Shown piece after piece: positions 60,251 to 64,000 of a stretch of DNA of 64,000 nucleotides. Every line of letters begins with the position of its first letter. Positions within the stretch are counted from its first letter, which is position 1. The DNA lies in NCBI RefSeq assembly GCF_002865645.1, contig NW_020194562.1, positions 248,001-312,000 of the forward strand. The letters are read 5' to 3'. The notes beneath the pieces are model-generated. The model did no database searches. It worked only from the letters and a program-made list of their open reading frames with translations, and was not told the DNA's origin. Source of the stretch: Hyaloscypha bicolor E. Taxonomy: Eukaryota; Ascomycota; Leotiomycetes; Helotiales; Hyaloscyphaceae. Made by a program: the position numbers and the translations under genes.

Positions 60251-63200
60251 ACTATATCCGATCCCCTATTTATTTATACTTATCTTTTAAATACTAAAAC
60301 TAATAGAAAAATCCTATTTAGAATCCGAAATAATATAATAATTAGGATTTTCCTCTATTAGCTAATTTAATTTCTTTTTAATATACCCAAAATAAGATCT
60401 ATTACCCTCAAATACTCTTATTTCGTATTTCTGAACTTGCTTAAAAGTAATTCGAACCCGCTTAGTTATATTCTTATATTAAATCTAATATAGTTCTCTA
60501 TATTAATTAGTATCTGCCTTTAATTATTACTTAATTTCTGCCTTTATTACTAAGTATTAAGAAGGCTTATTATAGTAAATTATATTATAAATTATACTAA
60601 TATACTCTAAATAAATAGCTTTTTTGAATTTTGTATTATTTATAGTATTTTTAAATTAATTTTTAATAAGAGGGGAAAGCTTTAGATAAGAGGCTTTAAT
60701 AACCTTATAAGAAACCATATTTTCGTATATTCTATTCTTAATAATAACTAGACTTATTAGAATTATAATAAAAGGCCTATTAAATAATAAATTATTATTA
60801 AGCTATTTTTTAACTTTTATATTATCCGAGAATTATTACTTATTTATAATTCCAGACTTATAAATTATCTAGCTAAAGGCATTTATTTATCTAGTTAAAT
60901 AAACTATATTCGGAGTATTTTTTTCTATTACTTTTAGTAAATACTTGCCTATTTTTTTTTAGCTATTTCCGGCTTAGAATTATTAGAAATAGAAAAGTAA
61001 TTAATATTCTTAAAAAATTTCTTATTAAAAGTAATAGCCTTTTTATAATTTATAAGAAAAATATAACTAATATTCTAATACTTTTTACTAAAATAGAATT
61101 CGCTATTTAAAGCTTTAATAATAGCTAGATTTTTTAATATTACTTTTATATTAATTATAATTAATATTTCTAGGAATATAATATCTAGCTAGCTAAAAAT
61201 AAATAACTAGGTAAATAGGGTACTTATTTAATATCTTATAAAATTCGAGCTATATTAATAGATTTGCTATTAAGAATTAAAAAGCTAAGGTAAAATAGCT
61301 ATTATTTAGATTTCTATATTTTATTATATTATTTTTTCGGAAATAGAATTATAATATTTCTATTTTTTATATTAAAAGCTTTTAAATATTAAGCTTCTTA
61401 ATTTATTTCAAGTAATTTTTTTTATAAATATAACTATTTATATCCAGATTAGTAATATCTAATTTAGGAATAGAAACTATAATATTGAATTAGAGCTATA
61501 GATTTAGGCGGAATTAATTAGAAATATAATACTTATATTTATATTTCTTAATTTCCTAGTTTTTAAAAAAGAAATCCCGTATTTCCTTATTTATTTAAAT
61601 AATAGAAATATGTTTCTTGCTTTTAGTAATTTTATAAATCTTAATAACTAGCTTTAGAATATTTTTAATAATATAAATATCTCTTATATTAATAAAAAGA
61701 ATATTAATAAACTACTAAATATATATTTTATAAAGAGCTTTAAGAAATCTATTAGTAATCCTATAATATTCTCATTTATAAATAGGTTTTAAATTACTAT
61801 TATATATTTCCTTAAAGATATACTTATTCTATTAAGTAAGTATTAACTTCTATTTAATTAATATCTTATAGATATATTAGTTAATTTTAATTTCCCTGAA
61901 TTTAATATTTTTAGTTTTCTGCTTTTTAGTTCTAAATATAATTACAAGTATTTTTCTTTCTAGAATAAAGAATTCCTTTATTTTATTAGCCTTATACTTA
62001 AATTAGTATTTAGATTTTTACTATTTATTAGAAGTTTTAGGTTTAATTTACTCTTTTTTCTTACTAGGTTCTTCTTATCTAGTTATATTAGTTCTACTAG
62101 TCTTACTAGTAGATTTATTACTAAACTATATTAAATTAGCTCTATTTTTATTAGTTAAATCCGATTAAATTAAAGCTAATATTATAATAAGAGCCTATTC
62201 TTTAGGCTTATTTCAGAAAGCAGGAAAAGACTTATTATTATAAATTCTCTTAATTAGAATTCCGGAAATATTAAAGATATATTATCTAGTCTTAAGATTA
62301 TTAGCTAATAATAGCTGAAAAATCAATTCTCTAGATTTCGAAATAGCTTTAGTATACTTGAGTATTTTAATAATATCTAATTTAGTAAATATATTAGTAT
62401 TCTAATATTTCTTATTTTTAATATATTTTAAAATAGCTTTATTAATTAATTAAATAGCTTTATATATTAAAGCTTTTATCTTAAAAAGGAAATATAACTT
62501 TTTATAAATGTTTTTACTAAGATTATTATAAATATTATTAATATATTAGCCAAAAGCTTTATTATATAATATAATTCTATTCTAATTCTTGGTTTCTAGA
62601 CTATTTATTATAGTTTTAATTTTATTAAGCTTCTCTTAACTGCCTTTAGTAAGGCTTTTAATAATATTCTCGAATTTCCTATTATTAGCTTAGTAGTTCT
62701 TTAGCTTCTCCTTAGTTAATTCTAGTTCAGTTCAGTTTTTAATAAAGGTTTTCTATTTTAAGAGCTTATTATATATATTATTTAGCTTATCTAGAATATT
62801 TATATTAAATTTAGTAATTATAGCTATCTTTTCTAGTATTAGTAAGCCTTTTATAACTATTCAAGTTTCCTTAATATTCTAAATTTTAATACTATTAATT
62901 TATAGGCTTTTAATAATACTATAGCTTATAAGAACTCGCTATTATATTTTACTAGCTTAAGAAATTTGTTTTTTTGGCTATTTTATTATTCTTAAAAGAG
63001 TTATAAAGGTATTATTAGTATAATAGTTATAGATTATAGAATTAAAGATTTTTGAAATTATAAGAATTTCTTTTAAATATTTTTTAAAATAAAGAATAAA
63101 TTAGAATAGACTTGAATTATATAAAAATATTATATATATTCGAGTTTTTCTTTTTTCCTAATAAGAAAAAAAAGCTAAAATAATAATATATATAAATGGG

Positions 63201-64000
63201 AAAATAAATATAATAATTAGATATATTTAAAATAATATAATTATAAATTAGAAATAATTATAAAAAGTAAAATATAAGATTAGATTTCTATTATAGAAAA
63301 GAATATAAATATAATTTAGGAAATAATTAAAATAGATTAAATTAAATAGTAATAATAGAAAAATAAAAAGGTAATATAATAGAAATATAAATATAGTAAT
63401 AATATCTGAAATATTAAAATATAAAAAGAAAATTAATTTTTTTTATAATATAGATATATTTCAATTTCCTATTTATTTAAAGATATTTCTATTAATTTAA
63501 AGAATAGTATAAAAGAAGAAAAAATAATATAGGAAATATATAAGAAGTAAAATATATAAATATACTAAAAATATTAGGAAAATATAAAGTAAGTATTAAT
63601 AGAAAAAAAATTAGAATAATAGAATTAAGAAATAATTTAAAATAAGATATTATTCTTTCTAAAACTAATTTATATCTTTTTCGAAACCTAATTATATTTA
63701 TTTAATATTTATTAAAATCGACTTTATATAGTATAAAACTATTTAGTTAATTAAAACTTTAAAATAATATTTATATTTATAAAAGTAATATTAAAAGCTT
63801 TAGAAATTATATAAAAAAAACTATAAAATAATAGAAAATAAGGTTTATAGTATTATTATTAAATTTGAAATAATTAATATTAAAATTAATATAGAATATA
63901 GAAAAATTAAATATTCTAAATTAGTATTAAAAATATAGAATTAAAAGTATCTTTTTAATTATTTAAATAATATTTAATAATAAGAAATAGATTAATAATA
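60250..64000 (-). pseudogene. RIPped minus-strand coding remnants, unassigned
   Basis: Minus-strand frames are longer than plus-strand ones. Readable stretches include RIYNNKSFPAF and NKPKEQAPNYNISFN (about 62,170-62,260), LIFQLLLANNLKTRQYIFNI (about 62,270-62,330), and PPRSIALIQYYSFYSQIR (about 61,420-61,530, reading through one position). They do not match a transposon family that I can name; a non-LTR element or an unknown DNA transposon is possible. No LTR or terminal repeat was found, and the block runs off the window. Confidence 0.3.

Overview
The window is filamentous-ascomycete (Pezizomycotina-like) genomic DNA dominated by transposons destroyed by repeat-induced point mutation (RIP). 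The evidence is long, extremely A+T-rich blocks full of TpA, in which recognisable transposon reading frames are riddled with TAA/TAG stops. Paired LTRs of single elements differ by C-to-T and G-to-A transitions, mostly at CpA/TpG. The one well-preserved gene has short introns (48-76 bp) with GT..AG ends and CTAAC/CTGAC/CTAAT branch sites. I saw no bacterial-type features, rRNA or CRISPR, and no convincing tRNA.

Layout, left to right. 1-16,603 is a nest of elements. A short LTR element (TRIM/LARD-like, 'TRIM-B', minus strand) is split by a hAT transposon (154-11,337, 8-bp duplication GGACATAT/GGACGTAT). The hAT is itself split by a Ty3/gypsy element, Gy1 (1,099-8,925, 298-bp LTRs, duplication GGCTA). 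From 11,700 to 14,800 lies a barely RIPped, low-A+T island with eight copies of a short motif that looks like a terminal inverted repeat. A second TRIM copy in the opposite orientation (TRIM-A, 15,060-16,561, CCTTG/CCTTA) sits inside a solo-LTR-like sequence related to Gy4. 16,883-30,845 is a minus-strand Ty3/gypsy element (Gy3) with a second full-length copy of the Gy1 family (Gy2, 19,516-27,344, AATAA) inserted in it. 31,578-39,500 is a Ty1/copia remnant split by a third gypsy family with a chromodomain (Gy4, 31,705-38,696, ACTAG). 39,500-43,830 is A+T-rich, with a ~45-bp minisatellite, a foldback repeat cluster and a MITE-like inverted repeat.

43,830-48,440 is the only gene-like island. 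It holds a minus-strand seven-exon gene for a NACHT-type STAND (NLR-like) NTPase, 44,251-48,068. The frame closes over all six introns apart from a single one-base break near 47,993, so it is either a recent pseudogene or has a mis-set first exon. STAND proteins of this type act in fungal non-self recognition and regulated cell death.

48,610-58,890 is a ~10-kb RIPped segment bounded by inverted repeats, possibly a large DNA transposon, with a young TRIM-like element (54,878-56,450, ATATT) inside it. A decayed reading frame with a cysteine-pair pattern abuts its right end. 58,890-60,060 is a low-RIP, non-coding island. 60,060-64,000 returns to heavily RIPped, minus-strand-coding remnants that I could not assign.

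The most unusual observations are: (i) a gene-sized ORF antisense to gag-pol near the 3' end of the Gy1/Gy2 family, with its own TATA box and a cysteine-pair motif; (ii) an NLR-like gene stranded in a RIP desert; (iii) asymmetric RIP between paired LTRs, recording a mutation gradient; and (iv) the motif cluster at 12.4-14.7 kb. Nearly all short open frames elsewhere are chance or shadow frames.
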